Positions 1 to 11,026 of a stretch of 64,000 nucleotides of DNA are shown here, piece by piece (position 1 is the stretch's first letter; each line of letters opens with the position of its first letter). A program made the position numbers and the translations under genes. Origin of the DNA: Toxorhynchites rutilus septentrionalis (Eukaryota; Arthropoda; Insecta; Diptera; Culicidae); assembly GCF_029784135.1 (NCBI RefSeq), contig NC_073745.1, forward strand, positions 314,640,787 through 314,704,786. Reading direction: 5' to 3'. The notes beneath the pieces were generated by a model that was given only the letters and a program-made list of their open reading frames with translations, was not told where the DNA came from and made no database searches.

Positions 1-2
1 TA

Positions 3-1103
3 CTGTCATTAGAAAAACAAAGAATGAAAAACCATTCGATGGAAATTAATCAACTAATGATCCTATCCAATTTAGACTCCCTTTAGGATCAGATAGAAAT
101 AATCGAAGAAGCAATAATAATGGCTAAACATGGTATACCGAGCAGCAAGCTCCTATCAATAAAAGACTTTACCAATATAGCCACTTTCTTAAATGAACAT
201 GATATCTACATGTCATCATTTGAGGAACTTCTATCTCAATCAAGTGCACAAGTAACCCTCAACAATTCTCACATTGCATACATACTGAAAATTCCGCAAT
301 TATCCAAAAGCATTTATGAATTCAATTACATCGACTCTATTATAAAACATAACAAAAGGATACTATTAACTGAAAATTATTTCCTACACAATCAAACACA
401 CATTTTCGAAGTTAAGCACCCATGTGATAAGCAAGATAACAATTATCTATGCGAAAACATATTTCTGCAAATACCATCCGAGTGTGTACAACAATTAATT
501 CAAAGAAAACACTCAAGCTGCACCTACGAAAAAGTCTATTCAAAAGGATTAATCAAACGCATCAATGAAGCAATATTGTTGCTCAATGATGCCATAGCAG
601 AAATTTCATCAAATTGCAGTAATTCTAATCAAATTACAAACGGATCATTTCTTGTCCAATTTGAAGATTGTGACATATACATCAATGGTGAACTATTTTC
701 AAACCTGGAATCAACCATACCAGGAACACCATACCACCCTACCATTGGCTTAATAGCATGGGAAACGGAAACAGTCGATGACCCTCCTGTGGAATACCTG
801 CAAAATTTAACACTCGAGCACCGTGAGAAATTAGAAACTATCAACGTGCAAAACAATTCCTTATAATGGAAAATAAATTTATTCGGATCATTAAGTGGAA
901 TATCAATTGTATCAATTTTAGCCGCACTTGGAATTTTTTGGTATCTTTCCAGAAACTCCACAAAAATAAACATCAAAATACCAGATAAGCAACAAGAAGA
1001 CATCCCACTTACAATAAGCCCTGAACCTGATGAACCAGCAAAAAAGGAAATGGAAACTTTCATCAATATACCAACAACATTTCAAACAGCAAACAAACTT
1101 TGA
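3..1103 (+). pseudogene. Errantivirus-like env, 3' part, broken by two in-frame stops
   Basis: The sequence reads in one frame from the left edge to a TGA at 1101-1103, interrupted by TAG at 84-86 and TAA at 864-866. The longest uninterrupted part is 248 residues (120-866). The early part is a helical, heptad-like stretch followed by an IPSS-containing segment typical of insect retroelement Env proteins. After the second stop the same frame encodes a hydrophobic membrane-spanning segment (about 891-945) and a charged cytoplasmic tail. A polypurine tract and LTR follow directly, which fixes its identity as the last gene of a Ty3/gypsy element. The 5' part lies outside the window. Env of such elements is a membrane fusion glycoprotein. 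With two nonsense codons, the second removing the anchor, this copy should not make a functional one. Family assignment is by recognition, not by search. Confidence 0.75.
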
Positions 1104-1128
1104 GGACAAAGTCATCTAAAAGGGGAAG

Positions 1129-1463
1129 AGTTAGTGCAACACCAGTCAGCCACTCGCGATAAGCAAAATGCGAGTCATCATAATATCGATCAAGCCAAGC
1201 GAGCGATCGATAAATAAACATAAACACACCAAATCAACAATCATCCAGACTATAAACATAAACATCATACCACCCAAATCGTTCCCACCAAATATGCTGA
1301 ATTAGAATAAGATTAAATATTGTAAACCATTTCATTCAGTATAAAAAGGCAGGGATAATCATTGTCAAGAACAGTTCTATGTGATCATTCAAATAGTGAA
1401 TAAAAAAGGAGCTTCAGTCCGAAATTATTTTTTTTACATAATTTAGTCCGAAAGTTATTAACT
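1129..1463 (+). repeat. 3' LTR of the env-bearing gypsy element
   Basis: It begins AGTTAG and ends TTAACT, giving a 5-bp inverted terminal repeat (AGTTA/TAACT), and is preceded directly by a polypurine tract (AAAAGGGGAAG, 1118-1128). It contains a TATA box (TATAAAAAG, about 1340-1348) and an AATAAA signal near 1400, in the order expected for U3-R-U5. The partner LTR is outside the window, so the target duplication cannot be checked; CATG follows at 1464-1467. Confidence 0.8.
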
Positions 1464-1660
1464 CATGGTCTTGCAGAAGCAGCTGAGAGTGGTTGATTCA
1501 TAATTCATTACACATACTGACCATACGCCGTAATTTGTTTACTTATGCCCAGATACTCACTGCACAGAGTATGCATTGTAAAAAAAAAAAAATATTTTTG
1601 TATTATAGAGATATATTGCTGTCAAAATTCATTCAAATCAAGCCTTGAAAACAGCTAGCG
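1464..1660. other. Flank with no recognised feature
   Basis: A short AT-rich stretch between the LTR and the next repeat, including an A-run near 1580. No coding or RNA signal was seen. Confidence 0.5.
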
Positions 1661-2450
1661 GAAACACGGGGTGAGTTGGACATACGGGGTGTTTTGGACC
1701 ACCCCATTATCTCAAAAAGTACGGCTCAACATGGATTTTTTATAATGTCATCTTCTTTCATCAATGAACCGTATGTAACTAACGTAAAAAAACTTTGGTA
1801 AAATTCGACAGGTGGAAGGAAATGGTAGCATGAACACAGCAAGCACTTTGGTTGTAAAAAAATGAGAATTTTCCGATCGTGGTTTTAAGGTTTTTCCCGC
1901 TGATTAAACAAACTTTTCGTGTACTGTGCAGTATAGTTCTGTTCGCCTACAGAAGAGGAACAATTTGATACAGCGAAACTGTAAGTTTGATAACAATAAA
2001 TGAAATTAATTGCATTTTAATTTTTGCATGTTGTGTGGGGTGACATGGACACGTTTTTGTGGGGTGAATTGGTCCTACAAATTTGAGGTTTTTCTTCGAT
2101 CTAATTGATTCCAGATGCAGCTGAATTACAAAAAGAGGATGGGCAGACAACGTTGGAAGAAGGAGTAGCTTGAAAGAGCAACGCAGGCCATCGAGAACGG
2201 ATTTTCTTTGACCAAGCATCGAAACTGTTTGAAAATGCTCGAACAACAGTGAAAAAATCCATGCAGAATTCGAGATGGTCTCAATCCAATTTTTCTGGTC
2301 TGGAATATGGCCAAGACACCTGGTATCGATCCCAGAACACTGTTACTGACATTATCCTAAAATACTTTACATAAAAATAGGTATGTTTTTTCGATGAAAC
2401 ACACACTGGGCCAAATCACCCCACAGACGGTCCAAATCACCCTGCATCAA
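1661..2450. mobile_element. Non-autonomous TIR element with G-rich repeated ends (copy a)
   Basis: The left end has GGGGTGAGTTGGAC followed by GGGGTGTTTTGGACC. The right end, read on the other strand, has GGGTGATTTGGACC followed by GGGGTGATTTGGCCC. Each end therefore carries two copies of a 14-15-bp motif, and the ends are inverted to each other. Further copies lie inside (near 2038 and 2071). No transposase is encoded. Three other elements in the window share this design (27451-33068, 48072-49425, 52627-53483). Superfamily unknown. Confidence 0.6.
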
Positions 2451-3132
2451 ATTTTAATGTCCAAAAATCATCTCTTTTATTTTATGATATATTTGGTAGG
2501 TTGAAGCTTGATATAATGATTAAACATTATTGATTGAGAGAAAACAAGTGTAGCTTAGTATACAATGTGACATTTTTTATTTAGACCGCATCCAAATTCC
2601 CCCCTTTTCCTCTAGGTGACGTCCAAATTGAACCCCTATTGAACAGAAGCCAACACTGAGAGAAATAATTAGTAAATATAACGAATTTTTTGGTAAATAC
2701 TACCAATCTATAGTCATTTTCGACCGTACTAATAAACACATATGTCAAGCAGAACAATGATTCGGAAGCCCAATATCGGCTACATTTTATCGCCGAAAAT
2801 GCACGTATCAGAATTATATCCTTATTATACCTCCGTATTGCCTTATAGGAACAATGAAAATGGTTAATACGTGCTTCTCTAACCAATTTTCAGATATGAC
2901 AATATCCAAGCTTACTAATGTTATCGAGTAAAATATACTAATCTCTGGTAGGGATGCGGGTTTGTTGACAATATGTACAAAAAAATTGTACATTCTACTA
3001 ATTTTGCATTACCAAATGTATTTAGTAGTTTTCGACCGAGGATTTTTCTAAGTGAACATGTAGAGTTCCCCACTGACAATTTCGCCTTGTTTTCTCTCTG
3101 AATTGGGTTCTCCACTGACAGTTCTGCTTGAG
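2451..3132. other. No gene recognised
   Basis: AT-rich sequence with short open frames only and no recognisable protein similarity. It ends with the left copy of the 8-bp target duplication TGCTTGAG (3125-3132) of the P-like element. Confidence 0.5.
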
Positions 3133-3552
3133 CACGGCTTACAGAGACAAGGCTAGTTCTTTAGCGAGTAAACATTTTTTTTGATGACGTCATCCGAATT
3201 GTCAGTGTAAACAGTCGCCAGTTGTATTTTGTTTTCCGACTTACGCGTAAATGTTCCTGAAATGAAAAATCGAAAATGGTTCAATGCGCTGTGAGCGGGT
3301 GTATAAATTATGAAAATGACATTATGGGGTCAAAAAAGAGATTCTTTCGCTTTCCGAAAAACCGAGAATTATGTTCTTTGTGGATAAATGTTTTATCAAA
3401 TTATTTATGGTGTTAAATATAATTAACTATATTATCAACGCACAAACTTACAAAGCACGAAAAATAAAAAATAAGAACACATTGTTTACCTCAACGATGA
3501 CGTCACTAAAAAATGACTGATCCGGAGTAGCTAGCCTTGTCTGTAAGCCGTG
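3133..3552. mobile_element. Compact P-like element (420 bp) with THAP coding remnant
   Basis: The left end reads CACGGCTTACAGAGACAAGG and the right end on the other strand reads CACGGCTTACAGACAAGGCT, i.e. matching terminal inverted repeats differing by a 2-bp indel. The element is flanked by a perfect 8-bp direct repeat, TGCTTGAG, at 3125-3132 and 3553-3560. A second inverted pair lies inside the ends (TTTTTTTGATGACGTCATC near 3171-3189 against GATGACGTCACTAAAAAATGA near 3496-3516). An 8-bp duplication fits the P or hAT superfamilies, and the THAP zinc finger inside (3276-3416) favours P, whose transposases begin with a THAP domain. It looks like an internally deleted, non-autonomous derivative. 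The superfamily call is inference. Confidence 0.72.
3276..3416 (+). CDS. THAP-type zinc finger N-terminus, truncated (46 aa)
   Basis: An ATG-started frame of 46 codons encodes the first half of a THAP domain. It begins MVQCAVSGC, where the two cysteines of the C2CH zinc site lie (residues 4 and 9). The basic FFRFPKN segment follows, then the conserved tryptophan in LCSLWIN (about residue 37). The distal Cys and His of the domain are missing because the frame ends at TAA 3414-3416. THAP domains bind DNA and form the N-terminus of P-element transposases and of host proteins derived from them. Its place between TIRs with an 8-bp duplication suggests it is exon 1 left in a deletion derivative of a P-like transposon. 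It may have been spliced to further exons in the parent; no clear donor is seen. Confidence 0.6.
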   Translation: MVQCAVSGCINYENDIMGSKKRFFRFPKNRELCSLWINVLSNYLWC

Positions 3553-3734
3553 TGCTTGAGAGAAGTTAGACTCAATCATAGCACCCGGCTGGTTAATATA
3601 TTTGTTTACCACCAAAAACGTTTGGAAATTGGATGACGATGCGAGTATTGAAATTGTTGCCGTAGCAATTATGCTGATATCGGACTTAAAATCAAAAACA
3701 GGAAGTAGGTTATATCTGTGGTATAACTGCAAGG

Positions 3735-4921
3735 GTGACGTAGGGCTATCGTTGATTTAGTAAGCATTTGTTTTTAGTTGCATCTGAATCAATTCTGAAC
3801 GAATGAATAAATGAATATTTGGGGGACTTCGAAAACGAGAGCATTACGTTGAAGGCACAAAATTCAGCAAAAGAAGCAATCACACGAAAGTTGTACAATA
3901 CATAATACATTGCTTGTATTGTGATACGATTTATATTCCATTTCCAATAGACAAAATATCTGTTGCATCAAATCAGTCTACATAATTCACATGCGTTCAC
4001 TCATCCTAATAAATTGCCGAAAGACGTGGTCTTACATTGATCGCACTTGATTGAAAAATCACAAAACCAATTGTATTTGGTCGCAGTATTATTTGGATAG
4101 AAAACATAATAAACTCTTTCGCTTGAATGTAATTTTCAATTCCAAGGGAACTGGCAAATTATTTTTCGGCAACGATAACATCTTTCCAGATTCTCCTCGA
4201 TACTCGAAGCCTACCAGTGGTTAATGCTAACTCGATAACCACCTGTTCATTGCACTTGATTGAAAAATCACAAAATCAAATTTATTTGGTTCCAGTGTTA
4301 TATGGATAGAAAACAATTAAATAAACTCTTTCGCATGAATGTATTTTTCTATTCCAAAGGAGAGCTGGTAGATTACTTCAGTAACGATGACATCTTTCCA
4401 GAATCTTCTCGATGTTGGATGACAACCAAACGAAAATAGTTCCGCGCGTGTTATGTGTGTGTGTGTGATGGCTGCTCCGATGTCTCAAGCGGAACCGTTT
4501 GTGGCATCACTCTGCTTCTGACGGATTCCCTAATCTGCACAAACAAGCTCTTGGTGACACAGTTCATCAGCGCTTTCATGATAAACGAAGTTAGCTTCAC
4601 CACAACAGCGACAACATGCTCCAATCGCTGTTCAATTATAACTGATTTCCGAGCGACGCTCGCTTATATACCGATTGGTGATTTCAATAGCCTTTTTTGA
4701 AAGCAATTTTAAGGCTATTGAAACAAGCTTTTGGATGAAAAAGTAACAAGTATATAACGCGTAGACATTTTATCTTTCGAATGAAGTGTTTATCATACCA
4801 CTTCGTTCGGTTGTTTAGGAACTATTAGCGCTCAAAATCTCGGTCTCCGGCGTAACGCTTTCGTTTTCGAAACATTGTTTTTACACCTCGGTATAGAAAT
4901 GAAAGACGTAGTCCTACGTCA
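3735..4921. mobile_element. TTGACGTAGGACTA-family TIR element, copy E1
   Basis: The left end (TGACGTAGGGCTA, 3735-3747) and right end (TAGTCCTACGTCA, 4909-4921) form a 13-bp inverted repeat with one mismatch. Internal blocks recur in the copies starting at 5439, about 16380 and 59864: a block with GAATGAATGAATAAA; a block with AACTGGCAGATTATTTTTC; a (GT)n run followed by GGCTGCTCCGATG; and a block with ACGCGTAGACATTTTATC. In this copy the middle block is duplicated (about 4020-4200 and 4245-4400). The cargo part has its own minus-strand TATA and initiator. No transposase is encoded. Confidence 0.65.
4634..4671 (-). promoter_or_regulatory. Core promoter in the cargo of element E1 (TATA + initiator)
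   Basis: On the minus strand TATATAAG (about 4663-4671) lies some 27-30 bp before TCAGTTATAATTG (about 4634-4645), an arthropod-type TCAGT initiator. The equivalent arrangement is present in the copies ending at 17293 and 60510, and the H3-bearing copy has TATAAAATG at the corresponding end of its cargo. The downstream cargo is not identified; in one copy (about 60040-60105) it has a short lysine/alanine-rich frame that recalls histone tails, but I do not claim this. Confidence 0.5.
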
Positions 4922-5438
4922 AAAATGCTTGAAATCAACATTATTTTGCTATTTTGAATTTCACGAAACAATTTTATAGTTCCTTCATTTACAACTTGTA
5001 AACAAACCAATCTGTCGAAAATAGATGTAGCGGTGTATCGAATACCATCGAATGTCAAATCGAGCGAATGACAAAAATCCTTTGACTCGTGCCACTCGCG
5101 TTGGAAGGGAATCCACAACGAACAGATTACCTTCCAACGCGATTATTCGACGCTTAACATTGGAGGTTCGTAGCTCGTCCAGCGACTGCACGATGCATCG
5201 AACCATCGAGCGTCCAACATTCGGGGCTGTTCGCAGCATCGTATTGCGCCGGCATTAGACATGAGTCTGCAAACTACTCGTATGAAATCCTTTGAAACAC
5301 GATTTGAGTGGAACCTTAAGATCAATAGAATTTAACTACCGAGCCTTATCATTATTATTCCATCTTTTATGCCATAATTCCAGTACACGTTCATTAAAAA
5401 ACAGGAAGTGGGTTATATCTATGGTATAACCGCAAGGG
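4922..5438. other. Unassigned spacer with an unrecognised minus-strand frame
   Basis: Between two TIR elements. A minus-strand frame of 84 codons (4985-5239) is more GC-rich than its surroundings and contains a run such as MVRCIVQSLDELRTSNVKRR, which reads like decayed protein-coding sequence. No family was recognised and no function is claimed. Confidence 0.3.
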
Positions 5439-6047
5439 TGACGTAGGACTATCGTTGATTTAGAGATCATTTGTTTGAAGTTGAATCTAAATCCATCCTG
5501 AATGAATGAATAAATAAATATTTGGGTGACTTCAAAAACGAAAGTGTTACTTTGAAGACTCAAGGTTTTATGCATCCAATATTGGATACAAAAAACCTTG
5601 TTCTGAAGAATAATCTTCAGAAGCTTTCCTGTTAACTGCACTTGATTGATAAATCACAAAACCAAATGTATGTGGTCGCAGTATTATATGGATAGAAAAC
5701 ATTAAAATAAACTCGCTTGAATGTAATTTTCAATTCCAAGGGGAACTGGCAGATTATTTTTCAGCAACGATCATTTCTTTCCAGGTTTCCTCTCGATAAC
5801 CAGCAAACCAAAAGAGTTGCGCGCGTGTATGTGTGTGTGTGTGGCGGCTGCTTCTATGTCTTCCCGAGGAACCGTATTTCGATGCTGATACTCTTCTCTT
5901 CTCCTTCTGATCGATCGGCTTTTCTGCGCTCCCTCACAGTTAAAACAAACTGCTTGCATTTCAGGTCAGGTCAAGCCAGGTAATGAATACCTCGATCCCT
6001 CGCCGTTCAGCTCGTTCAGTAACGATGTTGTCTTGTCGATGTCCTCA

Positions 6048-6180
6048 GGCGTCGTGCACAAATTACGTAACGCAAAAATCCGGATTTTCGTAACGCAATT
6101 TCCTATCTCTAATAAACAGAAAGTAACGCAACATCTAACCCCTCCCCCCTTATCGCGTTACGTAATTTGTGCACGACGCC
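6048..6180. mobile_element. 133-bp MITE with 26-bp TIRs and TCA duplication
   Basis: The ends GGCGTCGTGCACAAATTACG and, inverted, the same sequence form TIRs of about 26 bp around a short AT-rich middle. TCA is found immediately outside both ends (6045-6047, 6181-6183). A 3-bp duplication suits the PIF/Harbinger superfamily. It is nested inside element E2. Confidence 0.75.
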
Positions 6181-6457
6181 TCACGAAAAATGAATGGGTT
6201 TCACCACCAGAATATCATTTCAGTATGCTTTTCGTGCGTGATTGAATCGAGATAAGGTGTGGTTTACGATGGCAATTTGGAAGGCAAACTAGAGGAGAAT
6301 GAACTCTCTGAGTATGAAAATTTCGGCGACTGAGCAATAATCGATTGAAAATTATATAATTTTGGCGATACGAAACATTTTCCGTTTTTCATGTTATGCA
6401 TCCATTATTGGATTCGAAAATATCCTACTGATGGGAAAGAATAATCTTCAGAAGCTT

Positions 6458-7039
6458 TGTGGAAGTTCAACCCGATGTAGTATACAATTTCTATCACTTT
6501 GGGGCACTTGTGATATATTTTCGGAATGAAAGAACTCAGGCACATTCCACTAATATAAATATCACTATATTCTTAGTTCCGTCCTCGCGTGCATTCGACA
6601 CTTGTTAACTTGATTGGTTGGAAATGTAAAAAGACCTTTTGCTTGCATTCGACATGTACTTTTTATAATGCTTAAACTAAAACTCTACACAAGGTAGCTT
6701 CTATTCTAGAGGAGGAGGAGCCAGCAAGGAAATATGTGAGCGCGTTCGATTGGTTCGAACGGGTCAATACGGAGAACAAAAGGGTAGTGGTTGTTTCTGT
6801 GTGTTGTCATTTCACACTTGGTTGAAGTGGGTTAGTTCTGCATAATGTTACGCTGCAAGGGTGAGTGGTTGTTATTTAATATTATCGTATGCAGCTGTGA
6901 GCTTGTGACATAAAAATGCATTTGGCCTACAAACATGTATGACGATAATTTATGGCGTGGGAATGAATTTGTGGGAATAGGATCGTTGGGATTTTATGAC
7001 AAGTGGGAAAGGATAATGGTAATAGGTTATCCCGCTACA
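6458..7039 (-). repeat. 3' LTR of the mdg1/412-like element
   Basis: TG...CA bounded, 582 bp, same as 13089-13670 as far as I can read. On the minus strand it starts TGTAGCGGG and ends CTTCCACA. Confidence 0.92.
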
Positions 7040-7055
7040 CCATCCCTCTTTGGGA
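7040..7055 (-). other. Polypurine tract of the mdg1/412-like element
   Basis: On the minus strand AAAGAGGGATGG abuts the 3' LTR start TGTAGC. This purine run primes plus-strand synthesis in LTR elements. Confidence 0.75.
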
Positions 7056-7376
7056 GAATGATGTAACCGGGTGGAATCATTTATTATTATTATATTCATT
7101 ATTATTGGGTGTTATAGCTTCTCCTCTTACATATGGTTATCTAACTATATTTACAGGTTGTGATAAATTCGTAAATTTAATTATATAGTGTATTTAATTT
7201 ATAATAGTTTTAATTTGTTCTGTGATGCTTATTGTATAATATTTGTATTTAATGATTGTCGATAATTATGATGATAATAACAGTGATGATTTTAATAATA
7301 ATTATAATTGGGAAATAATTGAGTAAAAATGAACTTAATCTCTGATACGTACCAAATTTCTAATACCCCCTTCCCC

Positions 7377-10300
7377 CTAACGGAGGAGGGAATTATAAGT
7401 AATTAATCTATTTTTATGTACAGTATGAGTGTTTTGGGTTTTCTCATCTAATAATGTCGCGTTTGGGTGATTTATTGATATGACCTTGTATGGTCCTTGA
7501 TATACCTTGTCTAGTTTTCTTCTGTTTTCGTTAGTCATCATAACTAAATCATTCTCATGTATTTGTATTGGGTTTGTATCTTTCTGCTGATCTTCACGAC
7601 GCTTTTGTTTGATTCTGTCAATTATTTCTTTTGCTGATTTTGTTGCCGTTTTGAGTTTGAATTGTAATTCTTTATGATATTGCTCGATATTGTATACGGG
7701 TTCAATGTGTGATTTTAGGTTGTATGGCAGTGTTGCGTTTCTGCCGAAAACTAATTCAAAAGGTGTGTATGAAAAATCTGTATGTGGAGTGGTGTTGTAA
7801 CAGAATGCGTAGTAAGGCAACCAATCATCCCAGTCGCTCTGCGATGGGTTGATGAATTGTCTCACGTATTCATTAAGACAACGATGGTTTCTTTCTAAAC
7901 TTCCGATTGATTGCGGGTGATAGGGGGTAGAAAATTTTTGTTGAATTTGGAGTAATTTTGAAATATTGTCAAATAATTCATTCTTGTATTCGGTTCCTTG
8001 ATCAGTTTGAACAATTGACGGAGTACCGTATACGAGAATGCAATTTTCTATAAATGCTCTCGCTATTGTGGATGCTTGTTTGTCTGGGGTTGGTTTTATT
8101 ATTACGTATTTGGAGAGGTTACATTGGATAGTTAATGCATATCTATTTCCTGAATTAGATTTGTTAAAAGGTCCGATAGTGTCAATAGATACACAATCAA
8201 AAGGTTTTTCTGGGGTGGGTATTTTTATAAAGTTTTCCTTGGTCGGGGTTTTGTGTTTATTTTGTTTGCATTGTATACAATTTCTAACATATTCATAAAT
8301 TTCTGATTTCATTTTGCTCCAGGAATAGAGTCTACTGAGCTTTTTATATAATCGATTGGCACCTATATGTCCTCCAATTGGTGCATCATGATAATTTTTC
8401 AGGATTTTTAATTTTTCTTCTTGGCTTTCTATCACACGCTTGGGTGTGTAGAGCACTATTTGCAAGTCTTTTAGCGAGTCGTTACAAGTCTTCTTGAAGA
8501 ATTGAACGCTGCATAATTGGAATATCACGCTTGATAACGCTAGAGCTATCGCGCTTATTCTTAATTTTTTGGCCATATTTTCCACTTTCTGTAATAGATT
8601 CCCTAAGGTCTCTTTCGAGTTGCTTGCAATTTTTGTATTTGTCGACATTAATTCTTTGAATCCTGTTTTATTTTTAATTGCGCATTTCATATTATTAAAT
8701 TCATTCTCGCTAGCGTTTTCATTATCTTCGAGTGCGCGTCCGCATTGAAGTTTGGGTAGTTTTTCCCATTCGGTTGGTTCAACTGCCTCGTATACTTTGA
8801 GTTGATCAGGCTCATTGACATCGAGTACAGTGTTATTATTCAAATGTTCGTATTCCGTCTGATTCATATTTTGTTCTTTTCTTGTCATTGCTCTCGTTTG
8901 AACGGCTAGGACGTTTATTGTTTTCAAAGTTTCAGAATCAATTGCTATTCGTGATAATGCGTCGGCAGTTACGTTTAGTTTTCCTTGTACATATTGTACG
9001 TCAAAATTAAATTCCTCTAAATCTAGTCTCATTCGTGTTAATTTGGAAGATGGATTCTTCATTGAAAAAAGGTAAACAAGCGGTCTGTGGTCTGTTTTTA
9101 CCGTGAATTTTCTTCCGTATAAGTATGGTCTAAAGAATGTTATTGCCCAATGAATGGCAGTAAGTTCCTGTTCAATTGTTGATTTATTTGCTTCACCTTT
9201 GGTGAAGGCTTTACTTGCGTAAGCGATCGGTAATTCGATTCCATCGCAATCTTGGGCCAATACTGCGCCACAGGCAGTCTTTGATGCATCGGTTATTAGT
9301 GTGAATTCTTTTTTAAAATCGGGAAATTGTAAAATTGTGGGAGAAATCAGTGCTGATTTTAAAGAATTGAATGCTTGCTGACATTCAGAGCTCCAATCGA
9401 AGACTGCATTTTTTCGAAGGAGTTTGTTTAAGGGATGCGCAATTTGGGCAAAATTTTTAATAAATCTTCTATAATAGTTGCAAAAAGCAACGAATCGACG
9501 GACTTCATCCGATGTGTTTGGTGTAGGGTAATTTAATATGACTGAAAATTTTGATTTATCTGGTTGGATGCCAGATGCGGATATATTATGACCTAGGTAT
9601 GTGACATCTGGTCTAAAGAATGAGCATTTTGCGGGGTTAAGTTTCAAATTATATTTTTGGAGTTGTTTAAAAACTTTTTCCAAATTACTTAAATGATGAT
9701 TTATGGAACATCCGACTACTATAATGTCGTCAATGTAAAGGAAAGCACACTCTGGTGGTAAGCCGCTGAGTGCAATTGTCATCATTCTTTGGAAGCTGTT
9801 TGGGGAAATATTTAATCCGAAAGGTAGTCTATTGAATTCGAAATGACCGTTTGAAGTAGAGAATGCTGTTAGTTTTTTGGAATTTTCGTCAAGTTCTATT
9901 TGGTGGAAACCTGACATTAGGTCTAGAGTAGTAAAGTATTTGGCTCTTCCTAAATGATCGAGTATTTCATCTATTCTTGGAAGGGGAAATTTATCTGGTG
10001 TAATTTTTTTGTTGAGCTGGCGAAAGTCTACCACTAATCGCCACTTTTTATCTTGTGTATTAGATTTTTTTGGCACTAAAAGTATAGGGGAATTATATGG
10101 AGAGGTTGATGGTTGGATGATTCTATTTTCTAACATATTTGATATTTGTTTATTTATTTCTGTTATTTGGGCCTCTGGAGTTCGATAATTTTTTATGTAG
10201 ACGGGGTTTTTGTCGTTGAGTTGAATGTTTTGTTTATAAAAGTTGTTGGTAGTTAAGAAGTCATCTTTTAAAGCGAATATTTCGTTATAGTTTCTGCAGA

Positions 10301-11012
10301 GATTTATCAGTTTGTGTTGGGCTTCACGGGGAGTGTTAGTTAGGTTTAATTCTTCAGTTAATTTTGGTATACGATTAGGGTTGTTAGTTGTGTTGTGGTT
10401 GATTGTAAAATGTGTTAACGGTTGGGTTAGTGGCTTGAAATTTTTGGGTAGAAGTATTTCAGACGTATTGGTATTAATGATTTTAACGAATTGTGTTTTA
10501 GAGTTAACTATGGAATTTGCGCAAAATACTCCAGGTTTGATTTCTTGAGAAATTATGACAGTGTCTTCTTTTATATGTGGAATTTTTATTTCTTTGATAA
10601 TCTGGCATCTGGGGGGGATGACTAGATGATCGTCCCATGTGTCATGGATCGGTACTTCTAGATTAGTCTCATTGAAGAAAAAGGATAGTAACCATGTCTT
10701 CAAACACAGATTACATTCATATTTTGTTAAAAAGTCTTTTCCTAGAATGCCGTCAGCTGTAATTGGGAATTGTTTATTCACCAAATGGAATTGGTGTGGA
10801 ATTTTATTATTTTCTATAAGTAGACTAGTGTTGGTACTACCTATTGTTTCAAGTTTGCCTTCGGTCACGCCGTTTATTATGCATGTATTATTTTTGTTAA
10901 TTTTCTGGGTACGTTTGATCAAATTTTCCTTTAGGATTGATATATCTGCCCCTGTATCAAGAATAAGAACGCATGGTTGTTCGCACATGCTTAATTTAAC
11001 TATAATAAACAT
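7377..11012 (-). CDS. pol: Gypsy Pol polyprotein (PR-RT-RNaseH-IN), intact
   Basis: 1211 codons without a break. The protease motif DTGAD is at residues 19-23 and its ILGKDF flap partner near 90. Reverse transcriptase spans about 290-480, with VVDFRQLN, LPFGL and the catalytic YIDD at 426-429. RNase H starts near 565 (TDAS, Asp 575). The integrase zinc site (HHCC) starts near His 882, and its core triad is Asp 944, Asp 1004 and Glu 1040, giving the canonical 35-residue D-E gap. A hydrophobic stretch lies between RNase H and integrase. The ATG at 11012 is 15 nt after the gag stop, but the frame stays open upstream into the gag end in the -1 frame. Expression could therefore use frameshifting rather than this ATG; no classical slippery heptamer was found there. 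It copies the element RNA into DNA and integrates it. Confidence 0.95.
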   Translation of the reverse strand: MFIIVKLSMCEQPCVLILDTGADISILKENLIKRTQKINKNNTCIINGVTEGKLETIGSTNTSLLIENNKIPHQFHLVNKQFPITADGILGKDFLTKYECNLCLKTWLLSFFFNETNLEVPIHDTWDDHLVIPPRCQIIKEIKIPHIKEDTVIISQEIKPGVFCANSIVNSKTQFVKIINTNTSEILLPKNFKPLTQPLTHFTINHNTTNNPNRIPKLTEELNLTNTPREAQHKLINLCRNYNEIFALKDDFLTTNNFYKQNIQLNDKNPVYIKNYRTPEAQITEINKQISNMLENRIIQPSTSPYNSPILLVPKKSNTQDKKWRLVVDFRQLNKKITPDKFPLPRIDEILDHLGRAKYFTTLDLMSGFHQIELDENSKKLTAFSTSNGHFEFNRLPFGLNISPNSFQRMMTIALSGLPPECAFLYIDDIIVVGCSINHHLSNLEKVFKQLQKYNLKLNPAKCSFFRPDVTYLGHNISASGIQPDKSKFSVILNYPTPNTSDEVRRFVAFCNYYRRFIKNFAQIAHPLNKLLRKNAVFDWSSECQQAFNSLKSALISPTILQFPDFKKEFTLITDASKTACGAVLAQDCDGIELPIAYASKAFTKGEANKSTIEQELTAIHWAITFFRPYLYGRKFTVKTDHRPLVYLFSMKNPSSKLTRMRLDLEEFNFDVQYVQGKLNVTADALSRIAIDSETLKTINVLAVQTRAMTRKEQNMNQTEYEHLNNNTVLDVNEPDQLKVYEAVEPTEWEKLPKLQCGRALEDNENASENEFNNMKCAIKNKTGFKELMSTNTKIASNSKETLGNLLQKVENMAKKLRISAIALALSSVIFQLCSVQFFKKTCNDSLKDLQIVLYTPKRVIESQEEKLKILKNYHDAPIGGHIGANRLYKKLSRLYSWSKMKSEIYEYVRNCIQCKQNKHKTPTKENFIKIPTPEKPFDCVSIDTIGPFNKSNSGNRYALTIQCNLSKYVIIKPTPDKQASTIARAFIENCILVYGTPSIVQTDQGTEYKNELFDNISKLLQIQQKFSTPYHPQSIGSLERNHRCLNEYVRQFINPSQSDWDDWLPYYAFCYNTTPHTDFSYTPFELVFGRNATLPYNLKSHIEPVYNIEQYHKELQFKLKTATKSAKEIIDRIKQKRREDQQKDTNPIQIHENDLVMMTNENRRKLDKVYQGPYKVISINHPNATLLDEKTQNTHTVHKNRLITYNSLLR

Positions 11013-11026
11013 TGAACAAGTAATAT

